Shown here: piece by piece, positions 14,020 through 30,297 of the stretch
Layout: each line of letters starts with the position of its first letter
Numbering within the stretch: the stretch's first letter is position 1
Assembly (NCBI GenBank): GCA_026929865.2
Contig: CM049402.1
Span: 13,304,001 to 13,368,000, forward strand
Source of the DNA: Hyperoplus lanceolatus
Taxonomy: Eukaryota; Chordata; Actinopteri; Uranoscopiformes; Ammodytidae
Length of the DNA: 64,000 nucleotides
Direction: 5' to 3'
Made by a program: the position numbers and the translations under genes
The notes under the pieces: model-generated
What the model was told of the DNA's origin: nothing
Seen by the model: the letters and a program-made list of their open reading frames with translations, nothing else
Database searches by the model: none

Positions 14020-16890
14020 CAATGGCATAACACCATGCAATATGTACTTTTAATTTAAAATAATAATATTCTCGTCTTGCATCATTTGAAAGCCCACCAA
14101 TTACACATTTAAAGTGCCCTATATACTCACAGGTCAATGCTTCCCACCCATTCTTCTTTTCTTCTTGGAGCTTTTGTTCTTCATGTAGAGACCTACAGAA
14201 GGAATGATCAGGGCTCAGTCTGTATCCAGACAACCAAAGCAGTGTAGCAACAAAAGAATAAATGCCATACAGACTTCTGTGTAAATATAGTAAGAAGACC
14301 AGGGTCTTACACCCTTTACCATTTTAGAGAGATTATTCTTCAATACTTTTTTTTCCCTACTGAAAGATGACAGCGCTGTTATTAATTCCTTTAGGAAATA
14401 GAGGGTTTGTGTCACAATTAAGCCAATGACTCTAATTATAGTGTGATTAATGGTATGATAATTGCGACCCTTCCACGAATCACATTATCTCGGTCAAAAT
14501 AAATCATATTGAATAAAAACTCTTGTGATAGAACGTCCATTGTCAAGTGTTGTAGAACGAATGTCTGCAGAAAGCTATACCAAGCATTCTCTGATATATC
14601 GAACAGTATGTATATGAATGGTAAGATAGGCTATAGGGGCTCAGCGGTGCAATATTTTTGAATGTTATAATGAGAAAAATTGCAAGCTTAGCTGAATGGT
14701 GCGCTGCAGTTACACTTTACTCAGCAGAAAGTTTGAAATGATTTAACGCAGTGTCCTCTGTTTTAAAAGATGCGTGTCGGTGGGACTGTTATGCATGCAA
14801 GTCATATTGGAGACCCTGATCAACCTTTAAGCAGAGCCTTTAAAGCTGTACACCTCTGCATTAATTCATGTGCATGTTATTGGCTGGTCTGAGGGGAGGG
14901 ACGAGCCAAGACCAATTGATTTTAAAAGACATAGCGTAGTTTGGACTGTCCATAAGACATTTGTTTAGTGTTAGTATTTATCACATCACCCAGTACCTGT
15001 AATGTCTTCCATTTGGTGCATAACTGATATGGATTAAACAATTAAGAGCATTTTTTCTTCATGACTCCTGGCTGCTCTCCCATGCCTTGGAGAATCAGTT
15101 TTGAATTAAATTGCCCCAAAAGATGAGTCTGCTGTACTTCGCCCTGAACAATTACATTTAGCAGGTCTTATTATCTATAATTCAAGAGAAAGGGGAGATG
15201 TTGTGACTCAAACATGAAACATTTGTATTTTTTTGTTACTTAGCTCTTTTTTGTTTTCTTTGTTTGCCATTCTCTCTAACGAATCTATTGAGACCACCAC
15301 TTGCCGTTGAAAACATTCAGGTCGGGTTAAGGGTCTTTTTTTTCCAAGTTATTGGTTGGTAGACAAAACAAACAAGCCAACTTATGTGAGGTTGAATGTT
15401 TTAATATCAATTTCATAGCTAAGGGCATATGAAATGTAAAATGTGCACCTAAATATGCACAGCAGAAAAACAACAATGAGCTCAAATTCAGATCATAGTC
15501 CTCCTTGTGACACATGTTGTTGCTGTAAACACATATACAGCAACGTTTAATATGTGTGATAAAGCACCAGTGTGTAAACTTATTGTGTGCCACTTACAAA
15601 GCAATAGGTTTGAAATGAATTAACACGGTAAATGGGGGAAACTTCAATGTGACACATTTGAATTGACAGCCATGTGTTTGACATCACAATGCTCCTCTTA
15701 TCATCACATGCTTAAGTGTTGGCACATACATTTTCACTGCGCAACTGGTGATCGTTAGACCAACAATTAATAAAAAGAGGTGAGAGAAAGGCTCATTTTG
15801 ATTGACAAAGAGCTCAACCCAATTAAGCTTTGTAAAGACAGTGAGAACGTGGAATTCTGACTAGAATATTTGTGACAATACCCCAAAGCGAAGGCTTCAA
15901 CTGCACAAAGGAAACCCAAGTGTGTTAGGGGTTAATTGGATGACCCAATCCATCTCAATTAAAGATTTTAAGGCCCTCATCCCCTTGTGAGTGTGTGGAA
16001 AATTGAAATCAGCTACAGATGGCTCTTCCTGTGGGGTTGCTCCAAATAATTGCTGGCAGATACCACTGATGGTGGCAGTAGGGGTGGGGGGTGGGAGACA
16101 TTTGTTCATAAAGTCATAAAATACTTTTAAGTATTTGGGTCAAATTCAGTGTTGACTAGCGTCATGCATCTTGCCTGATGGTGCTAGTATGACTTTAGCT
16201 TGGCCTTTCACAAACACTATGTTGAAGACTGCCTTGCTACGACTTAATGAGGCAATTTTTCAAAAAGAACTTCAGGGAGCAGAAGTCCACGGGTGGGTGG
16301 GAGAGGGGTCTGTATGAGTATCTGTTTATTTTACCACCAATCTGGACATAGGGCTGGTACTTGAGTTGAATTGTGTTTGTGTGTGTGCAAGATTAGTGCA
16401 CTGGCACATTTTGATTGTTAGTTAATTAATATAGTATACTTTCAAGAGAAAGCTGTTGCACAAGAAATCCATTTTCCAAAACCCCAATGCATTCCTGCAT
16501 TCAGACAACAATTTGGTCTTAGTGTTCAATTTGATTTTTTTAAAAGCTTTTTTAAAAGTTTTGAACTGAAATTATTCAGCTATGTTTTTTCAATTGAATG
16601 ATTGTCAACAAATCCCATACATCCACAGGCCCATTGGTTTGTACTGAGATTGTAAATAGTTATTTTCTTTTGAACTTTAAAACATTGTGGTACTATATAT
16701 GTTTTACAGACAGGAGTAAATAGTGCATTTGTTGGAGAGTGCCCTCTGCAACGCAGCACTATACTGCACAACGATGCTGGATCGACTCAAAATAAACTAC
16801 TGCTCCCAAGTTCATGGTACTGAAGGGACATCTAAAGTAACAATGTGGCTTATTGATGGGGTTGTCACAGGGGACTGAGGAGCTGTTGAA
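14020..16890. other. Intergenic/intronic DNA, no gene seen
   Basis: AT-rich unique sequence. I see no repeats of note, RNA genes or protein similarity. The part near 14.75-14.94 kb is GC-balanced with octamer-like and homeodomain-like words (ttaattcatgtgcatg), but this is not diagnostic. Confidence 0.6.
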
Positions 16891-16891
16891 A

Positions 16892-16897
16892 ATATAT

Positions 16898-16958
<61 letters not shown>
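16892..16958. repeat. (TA)n microsatellite, about 67 bp
   Basis: Near-pure TA dinucleotides interrupted once by catacata near 16,901. Self-complementary; poly-Tyr/Ile frames here are artefacts. Confidence 0.97.
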
Positions 16959-16959
<1 letters not shown>

Positions 16960-17625
16960 CCACTGTCTCACTTTCCCCCACCATGAGGCACAAGTTAAGT
17001 TTAGTCTTAAACATATTTTAATGTAATATTACATGACATATGTTTTATTTTAATGTGATACACATTGTAGAAAAGCCATCATTCCAAGGAAATACACCAG
17101 GAAGACGACCTGGGGCAACCATATGGAAAGAGCACCTTCTCATCTTTCCCTGTAACCTTCAGGGCTGGACTATAGTGTAGGCCTAGTTGTAGAGTATGAC
17201 AGGCTGATGTTATAATCCAGTTGGGTCTTCTCCTGTGTTCTGAGTCTTAGGCTGTTCTCGCTGGTTCTGATTTTCCTATGCTTTGACCCCCAGACACTAG
17301 CTGGCTCTAAGGGTCCTGTGTTCTAACCCCCAGACTGTGTTCTAATCTAACTGTTTCTATCTTTCATTTGAATCTTATTAAAACCTTTTGAATTATAATA
17401 TGTTGTATTTGATTTTGTTCAGAGTTACTTTCAAGTGAAAATTTGCTTTGCTTAATTGACCAAACCCCATCATTATTTTACTAGTCCGACATTAGTTCTG
17501 GAATGTGTGGCTAGCTTTCAGGATTCTTACTGTTACAATATGTGTTGTTATGGTAGTTTCAGAGTGGAAAAAGTAAGTGGATCAGTTTACCCCACAGCTG
17601 GGGTAAAGTGAGCCACATGACAACT
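16960..17625. repeat. Possible old element with inverted 'ggggtaaagtgag' ends
   Basis: Bases 16,960-16,983 (actgtctcactttcccccacc) are the approximate reverse complement of 17,599-17,622 (tggggtaaagtgagccacat). At the right end, tttacccca (17,586-17,594) and tggggtaaa (17,599-17,607) form a perfect 9-bp stem around a 4-nt loop. The interior has no protein similarity. A target duplication is not evident, so the element identity is uncertain. Confidence 0.3.
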
Positions 17626-19080
17626 TTTTTTTAAACAATCATATTTTCACTGCCCTTTGTCTTGAAAAAATTCTGCTAATGCCCTTTTCTAGGAAATATC
17701 CTGAATTAATGGGAAATGTGTCAATTTCAGTGATAAATCATAATAGCTGGCTTAGAGGGGAGCAAATGTAAAAAGTGCCTCAGATTACCTCGTTCTCCCC
17801 TATATATAAACAACATTAAACTTATTTCTCCTTTAAAAAACTTTATCATACATGATTTGTGCTCCAACTCCAATTACACTTACAATAAATGTATTTTTAT
17901 TTTATTTATCTATTGCCTTAAACCGACTATCTTAATACCTCCAATGTATTTTAAGATGATTTTAACCGAGTCATATGCCCACAGATATCTACCATACGGG
18001 CTCAACGAGAAGCCATCAAAGGCAATTGAAATGCGATTAGTTTAGACTGAGGTATTCAATTAATTCGGCTAAATGAACATTTTCTCTCGCTGGAAAAGAT
18101 TGCAGCTGTACGAACATCTGCTATCGATGTCTTCGTTGTATATTTGAGTTTTTGTTCATCCCATTGAAGCAGTTCTTAAAATGATGATTGATTGCTTGAA
18201 GTAATTTATGCTTCTCTGCTTAATTATCATAATTATAGAAGTAAAAAGACAAAAAGCCATTCATTCCATTGTAATGTGTCATCAATGGGTGCAGATACCA
18301 TCAATGAGAAGAAAAGATGTTAGTGTCAAATGTCACTCGTGTTGAAAGTCCTATATATTAATAAAGACATTTGACTCCATTCAGGCCACATGTGGTGATT
18401 GTACTGATTAAACACGTTAACTAAATGTAATATAGAGAATACAGTTCAAGGAAGTCACTAATCACATGCCAGGCAAAGTCCATTGACGGTTTTTAATGTC
18501 AAGCTGTGTCACAGATCACATTTCATAGTTACTGTGGGTACGTGGTAAAACCCTTGTTCTGTGATTACAGAAAATCAATATAATATATAAATTTGAAAAA
18601 AAAAACAATATAGACTTACAAAACCTAGTGGTCACTTGCACTCTTCTCACTGGTGTGAATGTATATTGTATTTAAAATCTAATTGTGAAAAATTACTTTG
18701 GTAACAAAAACTATCCAAAATACATACAAAGTGTTTATGAGCAAATTCATAATCGTATATTCAGAGTCACTCCTGCCTCCTTCTCAGGTATATATTCTAT
18801 AATGAATTCAAAATATGCTAATTTTAAAATATTAAAGGTGTTCAAAGTACTGCAAGATAAGCCTTCCTTTTGATAAACCTAAACTACACTTATCATAAAT
18901 ACATATTTTAATAAATGGAACATTTGAATGTAGGATTTGCCATTTAAAGCGGCTACGAGTAACATTTAAATATCTTTTAAACAGCCTCATGTTTCCTCTC
19001 ATAATCATAAATTACCTTTAACAGCAAACGAGACCATCAGTGCAAAGAAAGACGTTTTTATATAGTTTTTATTACTGCAT
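17626..19080. other. AT-rich DNA, no gene seen
   Basis: Low-GC sequence with many TAA/TTA words and short A runs. All open frames are short and unlike any known protein. Confidence 0.6.
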
Positions 19081-19347
19081 TTGATCTGGTCGTACACCCA
19101 GTCCGATTTTTGGTTCACGTGTGCATGCTCTATGGTCACATATCCGTATTGGTCGCAGATTTCAGTGTGGCGCAGGAACGTGAATTGAGAAGCCTATCCC
19201 TCCAGGTGAGGGAAGGGGAGCGGGAGCTTTGTTTGAGACAGTTATTTGTCGTCATAATGACTGATAACGGGGCTGAACCATCAAAGAAAGAAAAGAAAAT
19301 GCAATGAAGAAAAGCTAAAAGGGAGAGTGATAGTCGGGCGGGAGGGC

Positions 19348-19360
19348 GTTGCCAAGCAAC
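19348..19360 (+). promoter_or_regulatory. RFX-type X-box motif
   Basis: GTTGCCAAGCAAC fits the RFX consensus GTNRCC(N0-3)RGYAAC exactly, with a one-base spacer. It sits inside a 15-bp palindrome (cgttgc-caa-gcaacg). It lies in a locally CpG-richer stretch (gggcgggagggcg just upstream). RFX factors bind such boxes in ciliary and neural enhancers. No gene start is visible nearby, so a promoter role is unsupported. Confidence 0.4.
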
Positions 19361-19560
19361 GTATACACAATTTCACGCAGCGAAACTTGACTGCAGTGTT
19401 TACTCCTAAATGAATGAGCGGTAGCCTATTAAAACAAAGTTTACTTTGCCTCACCAGCATCATCAGATGACCATTATTCATCTGAAATAGTCATTATTTA
19501 CAACAACACATTACCTCATCGTGATCCATACTAACTGCTATCTCTCGTTCATTCGCTTTG

Positions 19561-19708
19561 TGTGAGGACACGGGGACTCGTTCAGCTCCGTGAGAGGTGA
19601 CAATGCATCAACTCATTGCAATCAGGTGTGTTTTAGCACTTACTGGCATTAGTTGATGCTGTGTCACCCATAGACTCACGGAGCCAAAAAGAGTCCGGTG
19701 CCCTCACA
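19561..19708. repeat. Imperfect fold-back repeat, arms about 53-58 bp
   Basis: The left arm 19,561-19,613 (tgtgaggacac...gcatcaact) pairs with the right arm 19,651-19,708 (agttgatgc...cctcaca). The arms share the words ctccgtgag, ggtgaca and gcatcaact, with small indels between them; the loop is 37 bp. The surrounding 19.1-19.9 kb is CpG-richer than its flanks. It may be the core of a MITE-like or fold-back element, but outer ends and a target duplication were not found. Confidence 0.6.
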
Positions 19709-19939
19709 TTTTCAACACACGGACACGCCACGCACCATATTGCTTCCTGATTATTTGACTCTTGCACTCCCTGGACGAGCTACAAAACAGCTTCACGACA
19801 GCTGGCGTCGTAATAATACTACCGCTTTTGTTCAAAGGTGTCGCCAACGTGCCGACTTACTCGTAGTAGCTTTAACACAACTTCACAATGTAATATATTC
19901 AGTTCAGAACATATACGTACCAATCTATTTGACATAACA

Positions 19940-22900
19940 ACTTAGCTGTACTTCCCATATATTTGATGTAATTAAGTTGTAATTTAGGTTGATATCACAT
20001 GCACACCTTTAGTTCTAACACATCTAATCTAGAAACAGAGTACCTTCCCTTCAATGTGTTTACATTTTTAATTAACACAATTGTCACATGCCCGTGTTGT
20101 CTTACAAAGCAATGTCTTATCTCCCTATCTGCTATCGTTAACAAATGGTGTTGAGAATATATTTGACAGCATGGCAATGAAACACCTTTTAAGCTTCCCT
20201 TTATAAATGTATATGTAGGCAGGAATAATTAACAATGAAGTGCCATTAAAGCTGATGGATGCTTTGGGTGAGTTGTCTAATGACTGTGTTTAGTTCATTG
20301 GACAGATTTCCACCAATCATTCCAATTGCACTAATGCCCCAGTTATCATTCACACGTGTGATTATCAGAAATGAAGGGACAAATTCAGGAACATGCAAAG
20401 ACACACATGTCACAGATCCACACAGGCACGTGTGTGTGTATGCATAGAGAGTGCACACACATGCATGTACATAGACCTTGCCCACCCCGGCCCACTCTTA
20501 CCCCACAATGACCATCTCAATCGTCTGTGTTGACACCTATGGAATTGATTTCCCATGGCAGCACGGTCCATCTATTGTCACAAACATTGGACCGCAGTCA
20601 CATCATGTTGACACAGAACACAATCACTTCTGCTTGTCTGCATTGTTCCTGCAGCACAATAAAAAAAATAAAAAAGAGACAAGGACTCAAGGATGTCCGG
20701 AGGGACGCGACGCATCATCTCCGAGATTAAATGCTAACCTCATTTTGTCATTAGTAGTGAGACATGCATCTCACAACAGACAGGGAGAAAAGCATTGCTG
20801 TAATCAAAGCCAGGCTTTCGCTTCCCCAAGTACACACACACATACATAAGCCCATACACACAGACACTCTTGCACCTACAGTATATCAGTATATCAACAG
20901 AGATTGAAGAGGAGTAGAGGGGTTCCATTTCAATTCCTGCACTTGACGCTTTTAAGACTTTTTTGGTGATTGTTGTCGAAGCTGTCACACAACCCTAACA
21001 ACACCAAATATGGGTCATACTAAACCAAAAGCGACACGATCTACAGCATGTATTCCATTATGTAAAGCCTCTGTCAACCCAAATCTACAAAATCATTCTA
21101 GCTATGTTATATGGGTTAGTTAGTTGCATGATAGCAAGCACCTGAAAAGATTCCTCTATCTAAATTAAGGAGATTTTCATTTTATTTTAAGTTTGATCAA
21201 CTTTAGAGAAAATGTGGTTTAGATGAGGCGGGCTATGCTTTGGATATCATAACACACTAACTATTTTGAACCAATCACGGCAGTTCTCTGCCTCAGCTTT
21301 CTATACAATAATTACGGTTGCCAAGGAGACTGTTTGAGGCCACGCCCACACAGTCCTATCAAATGGTCTACTAGAACATTAATTATTTTTGACTATGTTT
21401 TATAATATTTATGAACATTTATTTTCAATCACATTTTTGTGAAAGCTTATTGAGACAACAGACTTTGATATCATACAGTATATTGATTTTTACTATTTTA
21501 GTCCAGGTTTCAGAGGCTTTAACAACATAACACATTCTTGCCAATTTCAATATTAGCATTTCATTTACTCCCAGATTCTATTTGGTTTGGTTAGTTGGAA
21601 AAAAATAAAAAGGTTTACAAGGTGGAATGTATTTACATCCAAAACAGTTTGTCGACGAGACAAATGCCTCATTGATGATGCCGTGACACGAAATCAATTG
21701 ATGGTAGGTGAGAAGATTAATTCCAAAGGGAGAAACGTATTAATAATGGTCAAGCTTGTCCAATTCTAATGGTCCGCCTGTGCAAATATAGGATGCATAC
21801 ATGCCTTTAGCAATCCTTTAACACCTGCACACCGGTGTTGATTTTGTAATTACAAGACATTGGGCCAGATTTTAATCAGTGCCCACACAGGTGGCGTGTT
21901 TACAGACTTCTTTGTCTTTGCTTTAACACTGGTCATATTTGCACTGTCGTCACTGCTTTACTTTGGAAGAATTTAAAGTGCCTGGCGTTTTGTGTAGTTC
22001 AGTAACATGTTGCTTCTTGGGTCTTGTGTATAGCAAAGACGCTGTGTGAGAAAAATAAATATTGCCAGCATGAAACATTCAGCAAAAAAAGTCCCCATTT
22101 TCTTGCAGCAGTGGGAGCTGCTGCCGTGAACTTCAATAGCTCCATAATTCTTTGTCTGTCCAGGTTTGATATTTGCCCACCAATTGAATTTCACACTCTC
22201 TATACTTATTCCATCCGTTATCATTCAGGAAACTACATAGCAAAGCCACACAGCACTTTGTCATTCTGATGGCTTACAGCATATAGTATAAAAAGTTAAC
22301 AGATCTGTTTTTCCCATAAGCAAATTCCCAGAAAACACACAAGTATAAATGTACTGTTTTCTCAATGCTGGGCCTGGGACTGATCTTTATATTGGTTTTC
22401 TGTTTAGTTAAGGTTTGGACTATTGATATTTTGTTACAACAAAAGATGCAGCAATTATTAATGAAGACATGTCCCATAGTTAATTACAACACTAATTTGG
22501 TTATGGTAGACTGGTGAGGTATCTGATTTCCCCCATTGAACCAATTTGTTTGACCAAGCGTAGGCCTAATTACCCCTATGGATGAGGACAACTCTGCTAA
22601 CAGTTTCAGATCATAAGGTCCCTACTGCAGCCTCCCATAAACATCAGTAATCACCGCACTGGGATTAGCATTGGAAATTGCCTGGTGGAAGGTTGGACTG
22701 TGGGGGCTGGATGCAAGGATTCCAGCGATGTGTAGATAGATTAATTGGATAATGACTTAAGTCAGAGGTAATATGTGTGTGTGCTATCTACGTACCAAAT
22801 GCAAGATGTTTGCTTGTATCTGCCGAAACTGCATGAGCTAAGCAACTGCTGTCCATGTCACTTTGGGCATATGATGAATAAAATACGATAGGCAGTCATC

Positions 22901-23478
22901 TGGGAGTCATAAGGCTAATCAACAATTGTCTGCCGAAGCCAGACAAGCATGGCATTGCTTTTTTTTCAGTTTGTATTTCTTTTCCAGCATCAAAAATGTC
23001 CAGACAATGTTAGTTTAACGAGTGTATTCCCTCTTCACTTACAGCTCTTTATGCACCGAATCAATATCCTCTAATTGATTACATTGTTTATTTAATCGAA
23101 TGCTTAGGGGAAGAAAATACGTTAAACAGACACAGATGAGTCGGAAATGAATTTGAATGCAATGTTGAAGTTTTTGTGTGTGTGCAGTAAGATTCTTCTC
23201 CATGTGCAGTCAATATACAGCAGTGATATTTAAAGAGAGTTAATATATGTGCTTTAAAGGTATGAGGCGGCCTTCACACTGCAAACAAGAGATTGAGGCA
23301 AACATATGCGGGTGAGAATCAAACTAATTTTCACTTTGTCTTCCTGACATCACTGCCATAATCTTTCAGTCAAGAAAAAAACAAGTGTTATTTATTTAAT
23401 TTCTCTTTAAAAACATATCAAATATGTCAACTTGTGGAATAGTGTGAAAAGAAAGTCAGTATACAGGGTAAAACAATG
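19940..23478. other. Intergenic/intronic DNA, no gene seen
   Basis: Unique sequence with CA-rich patches (20,400-20,470; 20,830-20,880). A segment at 21.27-21.35 kb holds ccaatca, gttgccaagg (near X-box) and ccacgccc words. Segments at 22.53-22.93 and 23.03-23.40 kb are repeat-free and rich in homeodomain-like ATTA words, as developmental enhancers often are; this is not proof. Confidence 0.5.
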
Positions 23479-23486
23479 GTGTTTAG

Positions 23487-24883
23487 TAGGGGTGTAACGA
23501 TACACGTATTTGTACCGTACCGTGACGGTACAGGCACGTATTTGGTGTTACAGAGGTGGACCGCGGTCCGTTTGTGGCGTAGCCTACATAGCGTTAATAT
23601 ATGGCGAATGTACAGGCTTGTTTTGCGGTGTGGAACTTAAAACTTGTAGTCGGAGTTCCCCCCGGACCATTTAGCCTCCGGCTCGCTCGCACGTGCGCAT
23701 TAGCAGCCAGCGAGAGTCTGTTATCTCCATGGTGAGCACAGCATGAGGGTGCAGTGTTGCTAACTTAGCAACTTTTCATAGCCCTCTGGCGACTTTTTTT
23801 TTTTTTTTTCAAAAAAGCGACTAGCGACAAATCTAGCTACTTTTTCTGGTGTTATTGGTGACTTTTGGAGACTCTGTTGCTAAAGCATGTATCGCGCTTT
23901 ACTTCTAAACGAGCAGCGGCTGGCTCCCGAGGCTCCTGCCTCCTCCCAGAGCACTGACAGGCGGCCGAGTCCTCACGCAGCAGTCCCTCCCAGCTGCGGT
24001 CAGAGCAGGAGATACACACCTCTCCGCTCAAGTGTTCCGTTTGCATCACTATTAGCAGTTGTAGCAGCGTTCCCCCCTCTTCAACAGTCTATGAGTAGTG
24101 CAAATAAAGATGTTATACAGTGCTTCCGAACAGAGAGCGAACTGCATGGCGAAAGACAACAGGAAACCGGAGCTTGCAGGCGTACCCCTGTCATTCAAAT
24201 CCCGCTTGAGGGATAACTTCGGATTCCAGTAGAATTATGAAAACAGTGATAAACGTGTGGAACAATGTCGGCACACAGGTTATTGTTTCACCGCGATCGC
24301 CTATGTAGGAGCCAACCATGGACATATAAAGGGAGCCAACACGTTGAACATGCATACGCATTTGAAAAGGCACCATCCAGGTCTTACTATCACCGTTACT
24401 GTGAAGAAAAATCGAGCTGTGCAAACACAGACAGTATTTTCTTTTTTATACTGAAAATACATAAGCTGTCATTTAATTAGTTGCACTTTTATTTGATAAT
24501 TGTTATATTTATAAGAGCACTTAGAGCTGCAGTAATATTTTATTTTTTTAAAGTCAAAAATACCTTAAAGAAGACATACCCTTTTTTTACATACCAGCTT
24601 ACAGAGCCTGCTGAGCATTAACACTGGCTTTTTTTTCACTGCAATTTTAGTTTATGCTGCACATTCACTAGTATTTAATAAGTATTTTATTTATTGGAGA
24701 ATTGCAGCAGTATTCTTTTTAGATTTGTTAGGCCTATGCATTTTATTTGTATGTTACATACTGTCAGCTAGTTAAAACTGTTCATTCTCCCTTAACTATG
24801 AACCGTACCGTACTGTACCGTACCGTGACTTCAAAACCGAGGTACGTACCGAACCGTGACTTTAGTGTACCGTTACACCCCTA
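23487..24883 (+). mobile_element. hAT-like DNA transposon, non-autonomous
   Basis: The element is 1,397 bp long. Its ends are TAGGGGTGTAACG and its exact reverse complement. An 8-bp duplication GTGTTTAG flanks it exactly (23,479-23,486 and 24,884-24,891), the target size of the hAT superfamily. Both subterminal regions are packed with GTACCGTACC-like words (about 23,511-23,535 and 24,803-24,872), as expected for transposase binding sites. The 1.4-kb length is far short of an autonomous hAT (about 3 kb or more), so most of the transposase is missing. The interior carries a remnant of a BED zinc finger. The perfect duplication indicates a fairly recent or well-preserved insertion. Confidence 0.88.
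24257..24454 (+). pseudogene. BED zinc-finger remnant of hAT transposase
   Basis: An open frame within the hAT-like element contains ANTLNMHTHLKRHHPG (about residues 27-42). This matches the C-terminal half of a BED-type zinc finger, where an N-T-S/L-N-L/M helix carries the paired zinc-binding histidines of an H-x4-5-H motif, as in ZBED/hAT transposases. The upstream cysteine pair is not preserved as a clean C-x2-C in this frame, although a Cys/His-rich stretch precedes it. No RNase-H-like catalytic domain or hAT dimerisation domain follows; the frame stops 12 residues after the finger region. An upstream frame at 23,887-24,216 may include the former N-terminus but has no recognisable domain. 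Not expected to be functional. Confidence 0.6.
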
Positions 24884-24891
24884 GTGTTTAG

Positions 24892-28239
<3,348 letters not shown>

Positions 28240-28304
28240 ACACACACACACACACACACACCACATTGGCAGGTGTGTGTGTGTGTGTGTGTGCGCATGT
28301 GCGT

Positions 28305-28385
<81 letters not shown>
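28240..28385. repeat. Fold-back (CA)n/(TG)n compound microsatellite
   Basis: A CA tract (28,241-28,262) faces a TG tract (28,272-28,293) across a 9-nt spacer (acattggca). The two arms form a perfect 22-bp stem. The TG run then continues with gcgcatgtgcgttc and ttg interruptions to about 28,384. Such an arrangement can form a hairpin on either strand. Confidence 0.95.
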
Positions 28386-28391
<6 letters not shown>

Positions 28392-30240
28392 TTATACTTT
28401 GCATGATAGCGATAGATCAACAGCCGGTTCTTAAAATGTATTTTCAGTTTCCTTGTTCCTGTTATATTCTCAATGTGACCTCATCTTACTGAAAGTGATG
28501 TAACAAACTTATTTTCTGTTCTACAGTCCATGTGAATCATTTGCAGGATATATAATCTCATTATTGTACTTCTCTCCCTCCAGTTAAATCCACGGGGATG
28601 TGGGTGGACAGCAGCTGGACACTTTTCTCATGACATTCTGTGTGGAGCTTGGGGAGTTTTTTTTCTTTTAGTATGAAGAGCAAGATATTTTCTTCAAGGT
28701 TATTGGGCTTATAATTCCACCCATTTCAGCGCTGGAGAGAAAAGGGGGGATGAGATACACAGAGAGACAATCAGACAGACACCAGCTGACCACCGCAGAG
28801 CACTGAAGACCTGTAGGCATGTGAACAGCAGAGGCGGTATCAATCCCCTGGAATGAGGCCGATGACCGATTCCAATTCCGGGCCACATCAAAGAGTGTGA
28901 ATGCAGCAGCACTAACAGGGATGCTGGGGGTCAGGGACACTGGCTGAGGGATTTAGTCATCGCAGGGCTTATGTGAAGCACCATGGAGCGCAGCCATAAA
29001 AGCACAATGTCACTTTGTGACCTGCAGTCGGAGGGATACAAACCTGAAGCGATTGGGAGCTGGATGGGAGCGTTGCACTGTTTTGACACACTCAAAACAC
29101 GAACCGGGTCACTCACTCAATTGCGCACATATACACACAAACCCCCCAAAAAAATCCCACACACACATACACACACAGACTTGAAGGTTGAGACTTAATG
29201 AAATAAAAGAGACTACTCTGTTTCTCTCTATCTCGCTACCATCCTTTTTCATGCTTTTCCTGACATCTCTTCTCTTTTGCTCTCCTTCATAGGCTCACAG
29301 CTAAGAGAGAGACACATGTTAGGCAGCATATACTGTATATATTTTTCTGTGTAGTGTACATCTAAAAGCTGCTATTCCTAAGGATGATAATAGTAAATGG
29401 TAATGGTAATTTTTGACAGACGATTTGCCACTGATGTCCAGTAAATTCGTAGCTCTTTCCTTCATTGCAACTCTGCGTGATGGCCATATATTGTGTACTT
29501 GTGTGACATTTAATGGTTGCAACGACACTAGTAGGACACATTCCGATCCGTCTCATCCACATGCAGCGCTGCAAACATCCATCAGGGGGATCGGTCTTTA
29601 GGGGCGATAAAGCTCATCAGCCGCTGTTTCCTTTGCCAGTGTAGACCTTGTCTTTCCGTAATATGTTTTTCTTTCTTTCAATCTACGGGTAATCAAGAAA
29701 AAAACTTGAATGGCCATTGAATGAATTTATCAAAAGTTATGTTTGCTTAACAATGAGGCTGGCTGAACAGTAATGGTCCCATGGATGCCAGAGATGCAGT
29801 TTCATATAAGACGAAGGGAGGGAATGGAGAAGGACACAGCATCCATAAAATCATGGTCGTTGTGTAAAATCTCTCACTTTTTTCATGATAATCCTTGGTG
29901 CTGATTAAGAATTACTTACAGTATATATCTTTTTGCACTCCTGTGTATCCCATGCACAGTCCATCATTAGCTTTATATGAAGGGAGACCCCTCACATGTT
30001 TGCACCTTTCTTCCCCTCTTCTTTTTCTTTCTTTTTTTGTAAAGCATACTATCCACACTAGCGGTAATGAGTGCCTGCCACTGTTGCTAGCAGCTCTTAC
30101 ATTCTCATCCACTTGTTATGCAGTAATGAATCAAACTCTCTTATGAGGGCACTGTAGCATGCTGAGTACTAACCAGGGAAGCTACTTAGAGGCACATCTC
30201 AGTCGGGTGGATCACAATGTCAGCTCGGTCTTTTAGCACA
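28386..30240. other. Intergenic/intronic DNA, no gene seen
   Basis: Unique sequence with CA-rich patches near 29,120-29,180. No recognisable gene. A caccatggagcgcagcc word near 28,979 resembles part of a REST site but lacks the right half. Confidence 0.55.
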
Positions 30241-30297
30241 CACCTTCTCTCTCTCTTTCGCTTTCTCTTTCTCTTTCTCTCTCTCTCTCCTTCTCAT
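30241..30297. repeat. CT-rich polypyrimidine tract
   Basis: Imperfect (CT)n with tttct interruptions. Mirror-symmetric polypyrimidine DNA of this type can form triplexes. Confidence 0.85.

Noticed and set aside
19110-19307. 65-codon frame ending NGAEPSKKEKKMQ, considered as a transposase N-terminus
   Set aside because: No BED finger, catalytic motif or element ends could be found around it.
28974-28996. Possible REST/RE1 site around agcaccatgga
   Set aside because: Only the left half matches; the right half (acagcgcc) is not preserved at the required spacing.
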